From contig CM019831.1 of the NCBI GenBank assembly GCA_009763385.1, positions 18,130,080-18,194,079 of the forward strand: a DNA stretch of 64,000 nucleotides, given 5' to 3'. Positions 45,465-58,129 of the stretch are shown here, one piece after another. The position numbers and the translations under genes are program-made. The DNA comes from Coix lacryma-jobi var. lacryma-jobi (lineage: Eukaryota > Streptophyta > Magnoliopsida > Poales > Poaceae). The notes below the pieces were generated by a model. The model saw nothing but the letters and a program-made list of their open reading frames with translations, was not told where the DNA came from and searched no databases. Position 1 is the stretch's first letter. Each line of letters opens with the position of its first letter.

Positions 45465-47312
45465 TGTTGGTATTTCTTAACGTCGCTACTAAGAATAGAG
45501 TTTTAATCTATCCCCGGCAACGGCGCCAGAAATACTACACTCCTTAATGGAATCACTCTAAGAATGAGCCACATAAAATATTAAACTAGTGAAGGCACTA
45601 AAGAGTGTACGGGTCACTACTAACTTCACTTAACGTCAAGTTGTCATCCTCAACGTGAAGCTAGCAATGTAATTATATCAGGGCACTGGATTTAAAGATA
45701 AATATTTACCCACAAGCGCACAGATAAATATACCCGTTGTATAAGCATTTCACCCAGCTAGTCTCAGGTATCGTTATTTATATTTAGCCTAGAGACTAAT
45801 CAATTCAAGGTATGATGGTATTATATTAATGAGGACTTAACAACATTCATATGACACACACTTATAATAAGACTGATAACACACTAATTACTCCAAACAG
45901 GGATCAGGTTACAGAGTAAATGATAATGATAATTGATAACTGATAACAGAGATCAGATCAATCAAGGATAATCCTAGAACAGTACTACCTAGCAAGTGAT
46001 AATTAGAACAAGTATTAATAAAAAACATTCCTAAGTTATTCTAATTATAAGTCATAACATACATTGATTAGTGCAATTATATTTGGCAATCATTGGCTAG
46101 GTCACATCATATTTATAATCAAGAGGCAACTCTATAGTAAAGGTGTCAAACAGAGTAACCCCTAAACCATGAGTTAACTGAGTCATACTGAACACTACAT
46201 TCGGGAGGTGGAATACAAAGGACTCAACAGGTCTGTCACACCCGCGATCTACCACTCTATCCAGAACATAGGACGCATTTGCATATAAATATTGTATAGG
46301 CACCACGCCTACACAACATCTATCACCCACCCGTTGTACTTTAAGATGAGCACTATACAAACATGAGTATAAACATAAAGATGAACTATCTATGCCAAAT
46401 ATATAATCAAAGCAGACTATAAGCAATATAATTAAGAATATAATAGTTGATGTCTTAGTCATATGAAATGTATCGCTATCTAGAACATGAATATGAACAA
46501 TAAGGTGAATTAGATCATTGAGAAGAACTAAAGTATGAACTAGAACATGAACTAGGACAAGATTATGAACTAGAAGATGAACTAGACGATGAACTAGAAC
46601 ATAAACAATGAAGAACAATGATGAACTAGAAGAGCAATTATGAAATAGATCCATAATGTTAATACAAGAGAGAAGATCTTGGGTTTACCGAGCCTTCTCG
46701 TGACTAGATCAGGAATCCAAGCGAAGCTTGCCTCCTCTAATCCTATTCTATCTACTAATCTAGGTGGATGTAGTTCTAGGGCTTCCGATTGATCTCCTTC
46801 TGATGATGCTCTGATTGATGATGTCTAATAATCAAACCCTGATCTGATGATGATGATGGAGAGGGGGGTTAGGGGCTGTTTATATAGCCCTGGGCGATGA
46901 ACCGTGGCCCTTGGATCAAACCGACTTAAGGTTCGGCCGAGATGCATCCTAGAGGTCGGTGGAGGTAGCTTGCAGAAGACGGAAGCCAGCGGGCCCGGGG
47001 GGACCGGTCGGTCACCTGGTGGGACCGGTCGGTCCCACCAGTCGGCCTCTGGCGGTGGTCGACCTCCTGGTGTCTTCCTTCGTCCTCTGGAGTCTTCTAG
47101 AATAGTCCTGACTTGGTGGTTGCGTTATCTCCGCCGTTTCCTTCTATGGGAAGCTATGGTGCTAATTTCCTGGTTTAGTCCCTGCAGAATCATAGTTCAC
47201 CAAAAACTCATGGAATATTGTCAGTTGAAACCCTAAACCTTGTTGGTGATCAAATTCTTGCCCTTTTCATATTTATTTATCCCTTAATTATGATAGATAA
47301 CCAGTGTCAACA
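45465..47312 (-). repeat. 3' LTR of the outer Athila-like element
   Basis: 1,848 bp. Contains a PBS-like copy tccccggcaacggcgcca at 45,511-45,528. A minus-strand TATA region (gctatataaac) is near 46,878-46,890, with repeated gaccggtcggtc words upstream of it (about 46,997-47,040). The open frame at 46,097-46,654 is a low-complexity by-product of gaactaga repeats. Confidence 0.92.
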
Positions 47313-47326
47313 ACTCCCCCAAGCTT
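47313..47326 (-). other. Polypurine tract of the outer element
   Basis: Minus strand aagcttgggggagt lies directly before the 3' LTR. The same cttgggggag core precedes the 3' LTR of the inner element. Confidence 0.85.
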
Positions 47327-49187
47327 ACCTTTTGCTAGTCCTTAGCAATATTCATGATGAATCAGGAATTGCTACTATGCTTTCATACTTCAATGTACAT
47401 TTGTTCAAAAAAAATCTTCCCTTGGATTAGAGTTAACTATTCTGACTTTCTCATATTACCTTTAACTATGGAGCTTTTTGCCTTCACCTAGGTCTTTAAA
47501 CAATTGAGAGATAGAACAATCAAGTTAAGCACTGTATCTCTAACTCTTTGATCAACCTTCATTCTGGAGTTTTTATATATTTTCATCAGAGATTTTACTG
47601 TATGACACTCTCAAATCGCTCTTTTATATTTTATGATTCCTCACTGATGCATTTTCCTTCCTTCTATGGATATATATCTGGAGCTTTAAGAAGTGAAAAG
47701 CATATCTTACCAAGTTAAAGTTCAAAGTTTAGGGAGAAAGATGTCATACTCATAGATTAAGATCTTAGAACATTTGAAATTTGTTATCTCTTACTGGCAT
47801 ATTGTAATTAGAGGGACCATGGGCTATCATTCTTTTCTCATACTTTTATCATAACTCTCTTTTTTTTCTTTGAGGTAGTCAGACACTTGTCCCTTTTTAT
47901 TTCCTCCTTTTGTACTTTTGCATAGCCCATGCCTCTAACACAATACTACTTCGGAAGAGTGAATCTTTTAATAAAACATTCTTGATCTCTAGAGCATGAT
48001 AAATTTCTCAACCATAACTAAAAACTTAGAACAAAGCAAGTAGCCTTATCTTAAGATCATATTAATGGCTCTGGGTAGGAATTCATGTTATGTCATACAG
48101 GATCTCATCATGTGTTTTTAATTCTTTTCAAGTGTAAATCTCCAGAACTCTAGTATCTCTAGGAATTAGATAAACAATGGCTCAAACCTTTTTATATCAT
48201 ATCTCACAATTATCTAGACTTTAGATCAGTATTTGCAATCCACAAGTTTTAGGTTCAAAGTTTATTCAGAACAACTTTTTCTAAAACTCAAGAAAATTTA
48301 AGTTTAAACACTAGGTACTTAAAAGGAATTATGACAAAGCAATTGTTCATCATTTTCATCATGAGCAAAATTAAATTTATATCCACCTAGACATTTATTC
48401 ATTATATAATATCTTTATTTGGTTTTGTAATAGTTATTCATCTTTTTAGGGGTTTCTATATTTATTAACCTAATCTAAACCGAACTAATAATATAGATAA
48501 AAAGCCGTGATACTTATCGTGATAACTGAGGGTGCTCTCCCCCAGCTGGATCTTGACGAGGTCTTTTTTCAGAAGACGAGTAGCGACGTGTGCGGTCCTT
48601 CTCTTCTTCTCTTCCTGCAGAATTCAAAGATAGACAACACAACTAGTGGAACTTGATTAAGCGTTAGTAATAAATATTCCTCCATTTGTCTAGTTGTCTT
48701 AAAGCTCTTAAGATTATTTATGTTCTTCCTTTCCACTAAGCAGAGTTTCAGCAGAGTTACATAGTGTCTCTTTTTAGATTTTGTTTTTATAGATGTATGC
48801 AATACAGAAGTAAATATGCAAATGTATAGTTTTTATTTTATGCCTCCATAGAAAGTATACTACTCTCATGGGGCTTAGAGTTTCCATTTTTATTTCTGTT
48901 TCTAATGCAGATATACTTGCTAAGAAGTAAATATGATACTAAAAGTAAAATGGTCATGCTAAATCTACTAATTATGTAATGATGAATTTAATACTAATGA
49001 TTATGGATAACTACCGAGTTACCTTTCAGTGAGGATTCGACGTTTATAGTCTATCGAACAAGACTCCTTGTATGCTCTTCATTCTTCCTTGGGTGCATCA
49101 GCAGATCCTGAGGAGGACCTCGATATTGCACGTCAGTAGAACTCTCTTTCTTTTTCCATACTTGCCTGACTGGTGGACTTGTCTCCT

Positions 49188-49720
49188 TTACTTCTTCCTT
49201 ATTTCCTTTAATGGGACATCTTCACTCCTGGTAACTTCTCCTTCATAGTCAACCCATCCATCCTTGATTGGTCGATTCTTGTTGTTTTTGGATGTCCGGC
49301 GCCTCCTTTTTGAGTGATTCTTCTTTCCCTGAACATTAGTGGCATAACTATTGAAGTAAAGTACGTACTTCTCTCTGAAGAACTGGAAGTGGATCTCTCC
49401 AGATCTCATGTAGATGATGGCGACAGTGGTATTGAGAAAGGGTCTTCCTAGGATGATGTGAATATCGTCTTCTATTCCCATGTCTAGTACTATGAAATCG
49501 GTGGGAACATAGTGGTCTTAAATTTGGATCATCACGTCCTTTACTATTCCCTCCAGAAATCGATAAGTTTGGTCCGCCATCTGCAGCTGCACATATGTTT
49601 GATACATAGGTCTATTTTTATATAAGTGCTCATATGTTACCTTAGACATTATATTGACACTTGAGCCGATGTCGCAGAACGTCTTGTGAAATGTACTTCC
49701 CTCGATCTTGCAATCGATGG
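49188..49720 (-). pseudogene. Second retropepsin-like region of the outer element
   Basis: On the minus strand: FCDIGSSVNIMSKVTYEHLY (49,622-49,679, with the active-site-like Asp), then QLQMADQTYRFL, an in-frame stop near 49,518, and DIHIILGRPFLNTTVAIIYM with SGEIHFQF (49,188-49,481). This is the layout of the gag-linked aspartic protease of gypsy elements and lies downstream of a first, separate copy. A retropepsin would normally be single. The stop makes it non-functional as read. Confidence 0.7.
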
Positions 49721-49885
49721 TGGGTGGGGGTCATCTCTCTTGGTGAGGTATGGTGATGGAAGAAGGTGGTCGTATTCTGTTCGGACAGAGTTGACCATCC
49801 ATACTGTGTCTTGATGCGGTTGTGTAGCCTTGTTCTTCCTTCTTCTGTTCTATTCTTCTTTTTTGATGATATAGTGTTTGTGTCT

Positions 49886-50593
49886 TCATAGGGCATCTAA
49901 GGGTGGACTTGGTAGTGATGTACGTCTCTTGAAACTAAATCTTTCTTTGTTGCCTGTGATTGTGAAACAGATCTTGGCGCTGTCCGCGTAGATGATGACT
50001 TTTGTTGAGCTTAGGAACGGGCATCCAAGAATGATGGGTGCTCTCTTGTCTCCACCTGTTTCAACGATCATAAAGTCTGCACACACATACGAGCGTCCCA
50101 CTCGTATACAGATATCTTCTAGAATTCCCAATGGGTAGCACAGTGTATGATCTGCAAGCTGCAAACACATACTTGTATATAATAGAGGTGCACCATGTAT
50201 TTGTTCGTATATTACCCTTGGCATAATGTTGACGCTTGTTCCAAGGTCGCAGACTGCTTCTTCAAAACTGTGAGGTTCAATATGGATTGGAATCACGGGT
50301 CTTCCTGGATCTCCTTTCTTCGGAGCAATGGAGTCATCCATCCATTCCTTCGAAGGTCTAGGTATGAGGTGTCCTGCATCAAAAATGTCTACAAGATTTG
50401 CAGTCTCTAGCTCTTTCGGACTTCCTGGAATCTTACCTTTTTCAGCCATATGGGCTGAAGCTGCTATCTGAGATAGCTGAGATTCTATCATTTTATTAAA
50501 GCTATGTTGATTCTTTATGGCAGAAGTAAAGCTATCCATTCTAGTATTAATATTTTCAAGCAGTTTATCGTTGGAAGCTATCTTCTTAGACAT
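49886..50593 (-). pseudogene. First retropepsin-like region of the outer element
   Basis: 235 codons open. Residues 1-60 are a gag-like linker (SFNKMIESQLSQIA). Protease-like residues follow from about 100: EEAVCDLGTSVNIMP (112-125), then LQLADHTLCYPLGILEDICI and APIILGCPFLSSTKVIIYAD. The length and order match the Athila gag-protease junction. It is open by itself, but it belongs to a polyprotein that is broken upstream. Confidence 0.75.
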
Positions 50594-50639
50594 ATTATCA
50601 ATAATTTTTTTTGATTAGATATCATCTCTCTCAAAGGTG

Positions 50640-51736
50640 GTTGGTTAAATGTATTACCTTGGTAGTTACCTGAGTAGTTAGGCCTTGACTGCTGGTTCCA
50701 TCCTTGAGTTTGTTGAGGACGATAGTTGGTGTTGTTGTTGATGTACTTCGCATCCTCTTGAATCTTAGGGCAGTTGCTCCCTTAATGACCAGTACCTCCA
50801 CACTCTTCACATGTCATGCAAGATTCGTAGATTTGCTTGACGTCTTCTTTCTTGGGAGTGTGTTCATCGAACTTCTTCATGAGTAGGTCAAGTTTGGCAG
50901 ACAACATGTCTACTTCCTTTAGTTGATGTTCCTCCCCTCTTGCGTGGCTGAGAGCGTTCCTCGTTCCATCCTTGGTTAGAGGCCATCTTCTCTATGAGTG
51001 TAGTTGCATTGTTGATTGTGAGTGATAAGAATGATCCTCCAGCAGCGGCATCCACATTCTCACGGGTACTCGAAGTGAGCCCGTGGTAGAAGGTCTGCAT
51101 GAGTAGCCAATTCTCCATCCCATGGTGAGGGCATTCTGATATGTAGTCTTGAAAGCGTTCCAAGCCTCTGGGATTGATTCGTCGTATTGTTGCTGAAAAG
51201 TTGAAATCTTGGCACGGAGGGCATTTGTCTTGCCTACTGGAAAGAACTTTGCTAGGAAGGCGGTTGAACAGATCACCCATGAGGTGTTTTTGTCTTTGTT
51301 GGCGTAGAACCATTGTTTTGCTTTTCCCAAGATTGAAAATGGGAACGAGCGAAGTAGAATGGCATCCCTTTCGACTCTTTTGATGTGGTGAAAGTGCTAC
51401 AAATCTCCAGAAAGTGTTGGAGATGAGCGCTTGCATCTTCATGTGCCTTTCGGCAAAACTGATTAGCTTGTACCATGTTGATCAAAGCTGGCTTGAGCTC
51501 AAATCCGTTGTCTCCCACATTGACTGTTGGTCCAGTCCTGATGTTGGCAGTGGTTGGTGCAGAGAATTCACGGAGTGTCTTGTCGGCCATGGTGTCCAAC
51601 ACTGGTTTAAGCTTCTTCTTATCTGGCTAACTTCTGGAAGTGGTGTTGAGGGTCTCTTAAGTTTGCGTCTTGTTTTCCGTAGTAAAGCTTCGGGATCCTC
51701 AATGTAGTTTTTGTTCGGAAGTTGGAAACCAGTCAT
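50640..51736 (-). pseudogene. gag: Athila-like gag pseudogene
   Basis: Read right to left in several frames: a start region near 51,600-51,736; NGFELKPALINMVQANQFCR and EDASAHLQHFLEICSTFT (51,273-51,602); LGKAKQWFYANKDK and FLAKFFPVGKTNALRAKIST (50,992-51,330); then ECPHHGMENWLLMQTFYHGL (50,888-51,442). These are the conserved retrotransposon-gag motifs. At 50,778-50,818 a CCHC knuckle (CEECGGTGH, GSNC) is interrupted by a stop codon. At least three frameshifts are present. Confidence 0.82.
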
Positions 51737-51946
51737 ACATCACACCCTGCATAAGATAAAAAGATAAACAAAGCCAGGGTAAGCCTGTTTGAGTAAAAGT
51801 AAATAATCAGTGCATTATCACATGTGTGTAAGTAAAATGATATGTTCTAGCTACCGTTTAAAATGCTATTAATGCAATGTCCTATTAGTGTTCATAAAGA
51901 TTTAATGAAAAACCCTAGGTACCATCCCTAATTGAATTGATGTGGT

Positions 51947-51963
51947 TCCCGGCAACAGCGCCA
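51947..51963 (-). other. Primer-binding site of the outer element (tRNA-Asp type)
   Basis: Minus strand TGGCGCTGTTGCCGGGA, eight bases after the LTR end. It is complementary to the 3' end of plant tRNA-Asp with one change, the usual Athila primer. Confidence 0.85.
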
Positions 51964-51971
51964 GAAATGCT

Positions 51972-53825
51972 TGTTGGTATTTCTTAACGTCGCTACTAAG
52001 AATAGATTTTTAATCTATCCCCGCAACGGCACAGAAATACTACACTCCTTAATGGAATCACTCTAAGAATGAGCCACATAAAATAATAAACTAGTGAAGG
52101 CACTAAAGAGTGTATGGGACACTACTAACTTCACTTAACGTCAAGTTGTCATCCCCAACATGAACTAGCAATGTAATTATATCAGGGCACTGGATTTAAA
52201 GATAAATATTTACCCGCAAGCGCACAGATAAATATACCCGTTGTAGAAGCATTTCACCCAAGCTAGTCTCAGGTATCGTTATTTATATTTAGCCTAGAGA
52301 CTAATCAATTCAAGGTATGATGGTATTATATTAATGAGGACTTAACAGCATTCATTATGGCACACACTTATAATAAGACTGATAACACACTAATTACTCC
52401 AAACAGGGATCAGGTTACAGAGTAAATGATAATGATAATTGATAAATGATAACAGAGATCAGATCAATCAAGGATAATCCTAGAACAGTACTACCTAGCA
52501 AGTGATAATTAGAACATGTATTAATAAGAAACATTCCTAAGTTATTCTAATTACAAGTCATAACATACATTGATTAGTGCAATTATATTTGGCAATCATT
52601 GGCTAGGTCACATCATATTTATAATCAAGAGACAACTCCATAGTAAAGGTGTCAAACAGAGTAACCCCTAAACCATGAGTTAACTGAGCCATACTGAACA
52701 CTACATTCGGGGGGTGGAATACAAAGGACTCAACAGGTCTGTCACACCCGCGATCTACCACTCTATCCAGAACATAGGACGCATTTGCATATAAATATTG
52801 TATAGGCACCACACCTACACAATATCTATCACCCACCCGTTGTACTTTAAGATGAGCGCTATACAAACATGAGTATAAACATAAAGATGAACTATCTATG
52901 CCAAATATATAATCAAAGTAGACTATAAGCAATATAATTAAGAATATAATAGTTGATGTCTTAGTCATATGAAATGTATCGCTATCTAGAACACGAATAT
53001 GAATAATAAGGTGAATTAGATCATCGAGAAGAACTAAAGTACGAACTAGAACATGAACTACGACTAGATTATGAACTAGAAGATGAACTAGACGATGAAC
53101 ATGAACTAGATGATGAACTAGAACATAAACAATGAAGAACAATGATGAACTAGAAGAGCAATTATGAAATAGATCCATAATGTTAATACAAGAGAGAAGA
53201 TCTTGGGTTTACCGAGCCTTCTCGTGACTAGATCAGGAATCCAAGCGAAGCTTGCCTCCTCTAATCCTATTCTATCTACTAATCTAGGTGGATGTAGTTC
53301 TAGGGCTTCCGATTGATCTCCTTCTGATGATGCTCTGATTGATGATGTCTAATAATCAAACCCTGATCTGATGATGATGATGGAGAGGGGGGTTAGGGGC
53401 TGTTTATATAGCCCTGGGCGATGAACCGTGGCCCTTGGATCAAACCGACTTAAGGTTCGGCCGAGATGCATCCTAGAGGTCGGTGGAGGTAGCTTGCAGA
53501 AGACGGAAGCCAGCGGGCCCCGGGGGGACCGGTCGGTCACCTGGTGGGACCGGTCGGTCCCACCAGTCGGCCTCTGGCGGTGGTCGACCTCCTGGTGTCT
53601 TCCTTCGTCCTCTGGAGTCTTCTAGAATAGTCCTGACTTGGTGGTTGCGTTATCTCCCGTCGGTTTCCTTCTATGGGAAGCTATTGGTGCTGATTTCCTA
53701 GTTTAGTCCCTGCAGAATCATAGTTCACCAAAACTCGTGGAATATTGTCAGTGGAAACCCTAAACCTTTGTTGGTGATCAAATTCTTGCCCTTTTCATAT
53801 TTATTTATCCCTTAATTATGATAGA
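51972..53825 (-). repeat. 5' LTR of the outer element, interrupted near its end
   Basis: Near-identical to 45,465-47,312, but its embedded PBS copy (about 52,018-52,033) has lost bases. The inner element is inserted after 53,825. The last 20 bases (including the duplicated ATAGA) are at 61,991-62,010. Confidence 0.92.
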
Positions 53826-55243
53826 TGTTGATGCTCACTATTGCTCATATTTAACCATCAACTAATGCATGAAATGACACTAAATGAATCACAAAGCATA
53901 GTTGTAGGGTTTGAAACTAACAAGTTCCACGAGTTTTGGTGCTCTCACTTGTTTTGTAGGACATCCATATTTTTACCATACAAAAGTATCCCAAGTGATG
54001 AAACATAGCACTCCATTGCGAAGACCTCATCGAGACAATCGAAACGGACATATGATTTGCTATATTTGGAGTCCCGGAGCGAGAGTCCTCGATGGATACG
54101 ACTTGGAAGATTCTAGAACATTCCAGAAGACACGAGAAGGCGACCCACGAAAGGCGGGGCCCACCTGTCATAGGGGGCAGACCGACCGGTCACCCTGCTG
54201 GACCGACCGGTCTGGTACAGGGCCCAAACTCGCCCCCCTTTGCGTGACGCACTCCAACCGACCTCTCCAACGCGTTTTGGCCCATTTAGGCCCAAGTGCA
54301 TATGACGAAGGATTTAGTACCACATCGCTTGCCCAAGGTGGAGGGGAGGCCAGTTGCCCCTATATAATAAACCCAGGACCCCCCTGAGGCAAGAGATCAT
54401 CATGGAGTTGTAGAGGCGTCCCTCGAATGGATAACCTCTCTTCTCTATGTAATTAGGTTTAGATTTTCCAATATAATAGCTTAGCTCTAGTCGGGAGTTA
54501 GGGAGAGCGGAGCTGCGCTCCGGTTCCACAGGAGTCTTCAGAGTTTTGGTATGTCTTTGTATATTTTCTTTGTAAGACTTATGCTTTAATATATTTATCT
54601 TCTCTATTTACTTTATGCTTTATTATATGATTAGTATAGTTGTTATATATTGGCATGGGATCTTTGTTCGTATTGAGTGCTCTAGTTATCCTAGGTAATT
54701 AGAGTAGTAATCGATAGATTAGACATAGTGTTTAGTCTATAGGTTACCTGAGGTTGGGCTCAATCCCACGGAATAGTTGTGGTAGCCCCAGGGGTGACAG
54801 CTCTGTTAGGCCTTCGTAGTACACCACGTTCGGATTGATGTTTCGTAGAGCTTTTGGCAGCCTTCTCCCAACTACCTTTCTCCCAGTCTTCTTCGAGAGT
54901 TGGAAAGGACCTGCTGCTCCAAAGTGCCAATGTTTATGACTGCTATATCTTTTCATCTTTGTTGCCTTAAAACCCAAGTAATAGATAGTTATCTATACAT
55001 TTATCATTAAATTCCCTTTATTGTACTTTCATTTATTATCATATCATATCATTCACTCCTGCTTTAGTCTAATAAGTACTCTGAGTTAGTAGATGCATGA
55101 TAGTGAGTTATCAGATTCTTGACCCTAGCTTCCCTGTGCTAAAATATAAATAACGATCCTGGAATACTCCGGAAAATGCTACAATGGTGTTCTGTGCGCT
55201 TGCGGAATCTTTCATATTCTATTTGCACTAACAAACGTCAACA
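53826..55243 (+). repeat. 5' LTR of the inner element
   Basis: 1,418 bp. Two CCGACCGGTC words (54,178-54,216) lie about 150 bases upstream of a TATA region (cctatataataaaccc, 54,359). The R/U5 part holds ggttccacaggagtcttcag and ends aaacgtcaaca. Confidence 0.92.
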
Positions 55244-55251
55244 AGCATTTT

Positions 55252-55269
55252 TGGCGCCGTTGCCGGGGA
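55252..55269 (+). other. Primer-binding site of the inner element (tRNA-Asp type)
   Basis: TGGCGCCGTTGCCGGGGA, a full 18-base tRNA-Asp complement, eight bases after the LTR end. Confidence 0.92.
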
Positions 55270-56974
55270 AGCAATTGGGTAAAGATTTTGATAATGATCT
55301 TGATGTCTGCTAATTTAGTGTACCACTAGCTTTAGTAGGATTACCCCTTATTCTGTTGAGTGTGGAATAGACAGGACATCAGATGCCGTTTCGACCTTAT
55401 GGCAAGCTTCCATAAGAATGAAGAACCCAGGGTGCCTGAACATTCAAGATCCATCATTAATTCTGGAACCCTGCCATCTCACAGGTTTGTGTTTACATAT
55501 ATATTATTATTCTAACCATGTGTAGATTGAGAAAAGGTCGCCGTCACAACAATTCAACTCCCATCCCATGTGACGGATAGTTACGCTGCGCTACTCACAA
55601 GTCCCAGTTGTGAGTCATGGTAAGCATGATCAAGGTGAGACAGTCTTGCTCATGGACTTAAACTTTATGAGTAGTTATCTTTTTTAATTCCTTGCATTCC
55701 ACTGCATGTTTACTCTGAATCATCCTTGCATCCACTCCATTTAGTTTATGTTTTCTCATATCAAGTTCCTTGCATGCATTCATGTCATCTGCATCTAAAA
55801 AATATTAAAGAAAAAAGAAAAAAAAAATATTCCTCACTGTGATCATACTCTGTCATCTCTTTTTGAATAAATCTCTGTTATGCTTTCATGCCACCTTGTT
55901 TACTCAAGCAAGTTTTAGTTTGGAAATACTGCAAATACTTTCATAGGTTTTTAAATTAAGCGTGGTGCTTAGTTAAATAGTCTACCTTAATCAAATTAGA
56001 CATGAAGTTTGGTTTGATTATTGATCTAAAATTAGCTTGTGTAGATGTTGGATATTTTGTTGGACTAACCCTTGCAGAAAACTTTCAAATACAATTTGGG
56101 AAAGTCCTGAGATGAATTCACATCAGAGATGAAGCAAGGCATATGATGAACTGCACAAAGAAGACTCAGCTCATTCATCATGGATGAAAGAACTGTGAGT
56201 ATTAAAGATTATTTAAGTCTATCTTCTACTGCAAGTTATCTTTTGCCTTGAACCATGTTGAAATGCAGCCAACACATAAAACGCTAGTCTATGCTAAAGT
56301 AATCATAAAATCATCTTTTTCATTAGCATGGATGAATAACACATAAGTTGTGGATAACAACCCATGTTTTAAAATTCAGTGCAATCCTTCGGGTATATGT
56401 CCACTAATATTTGTAGGAAATGAGATTTGCTTATTCATGGTGTGAACTTAAAGATCCAAACCCAACCCGTGGATAGACAAAACTCATCATCAGACAAGTT
56501 ACAAGTGATGTCGAAGGCAGCCAAGCTTTGAGCCATCCCAAGGCCTAAGCTAGGACACTGATGACGAGCAGGATGCAACTCACCCCGTAAGGGTCAATCT
56601 ATGCCTACGCTCATAATTGTCGAAGACATCAACATCGACACCAACAACAAATATCAGGGTGATGATATACCACTACATTATAACATCCATGTGTCGTCCA
56701 AAGGAAGTCTGTTGGTGGTTCACTATGAAGACAAGCAGTGGAAGTTTTCCTCACTTCTAATTATTTCAACACAAGAGCTAGTTTGGGGGATGAGGTGGAA
56801 GAACTTCAACAACAACAAGACCTACAATTTCAACTCATGAACATGTTGTTGAAGAAATATCCACCTACTTCACAAGCCAGCTGGGGGAGACACAATTCTG
56901 TTGGCTAGATTTGCTTCACGATCAAGGAGAGGAAGGAGAAATCCAGCTTCAACACTTTGATCAGTACAAGCCAC

Positions 56975-57182
56975 TGGACGCTGCCCCAGCCAAGAAGAAG
57001 AATATGATCCATCACTCATTCTTGGAAGAACGTTCTTGAACACCGCCAATGTTGTCATCTATGTCAGACCTGGAGACGTCCACTTTTGGATCTTCGATCA
57101 AAAGGGTCGCTGCTTCTTAACAACTACACCACTTATGAGCAGCCGAAGAAAACCAAGAAGACGACGTTGACTCAACCGACAA
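56975..57182 (+). pseudogene. First retropepsin remnant of the inner element
   Basis: One frame reads EYDPSLILGRTFLNTANVVI then YVRPGDVHFWIFDQKGRCF and stops after an Arg-rich tail. This is the C-terminal half of a gag-linked aspartic protease. The half with the catalytic Asp was not found upstream. Confidence 0.6.
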
Positions 57183-57458
57183 ATGAAAAACCAACTACCA
57201 GGAATTGAGGGAGACATCATGAAGGATGAAGCCACTGCACCACAAGAATTCAAAGATGGAGAGATAGTACCTAAGCCTAAAAATCAAGAGAATAAGTCTC
57301 CATTGTCTGGACCTGTTGAGAACAAGACTCAGCTGGCCCACTGTGAGATTGGCAAGAGAAGGACAGCTAGTCATGAACAACAACCAGCTAAACAAGAGAA
57401 GCTTCCACAAGGTGATTTTACACCATCACTCTTCAATGATAAGCAACATTCAAGGTAA
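57183..57458 (+). other. Open frame of unknown meaning in the inner element
   Basis: 91 codons, Lys/Glu/Gln-rich (EFKDGEIVPKPKNQENKSPL). It sits between the two protease remnants, where polyprotein linker sequence would be expected. No domain recognised. Confidence 0.3.
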
Positions 57459-58129
57459 GTGACCATCACTTTAAAAAAGCTTCTCCTTGTTTCTGGACTG
57501 CGTATACATAAAGAATCAAACATGTTTAAGTTGCACCTCATGATCCAACCTAATCAATCAAACATGTGTAGTTTCTTTACTCATTGTTCTTAGCTTTACT
57601 CTCTTGAATCTCACTATCATAATTAAATGAGCTAAAATGTTGTGAATCCAACCTTTGGAAGATGATATATCACAATCATCAACACATTATACATAGATTA
57701 TCCTTCCTTGGGTTAAGTAATCTGATATGTTAAATATTTTATGATGCTACTTTCATGCTCATCTTTTGATTCTATCACTCATGTTAAGATTGAATAGAAC
57801 ACATAAATAACAAGTTCATCTTGTTCGATGTGCCTAAGGTTAGAGAGGAATGAACAAAACTTTTGGTTCTGTTGGTGTTTTTCCACCAACAGAGCTCATG
57901 CACTTGATCTCTACCTTGTCTTTATGAGCAGGACACACTCTTGAGCAAAACATGGAGAAGTTTGTCACTTCCAAATTCTACAGAGTGAAGGTCCTAGATC
58001 TACAAGAACATGCACACTGAGCATGATGCTGCCAGCGTCCACAAACTACTGGATGAACAAATAACATGAGTGACACCATATCAAGAGGTATAAACAAGAA
58101 GGAATGATGGAAGACATCGTAGTCAGAAT

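Noticed and set aside
46097..46654. 185- and 191-codon minus-strand frames repeated at 46,097-46,654 and 52,603-53,178
   Set aside because: They are LTR copies. The Val/Leu/His repeats (VHVLVHTLVLL) come from gaactaga tandem words, not from a conserved protein.
55252..55269. Possible tRNA gene near TGGCGCCGTTGCCGGGGA
   Set aside because: Only the 3'-end complement of tRNA-Asp is present, next to an LTR. It is a primer-binding site.
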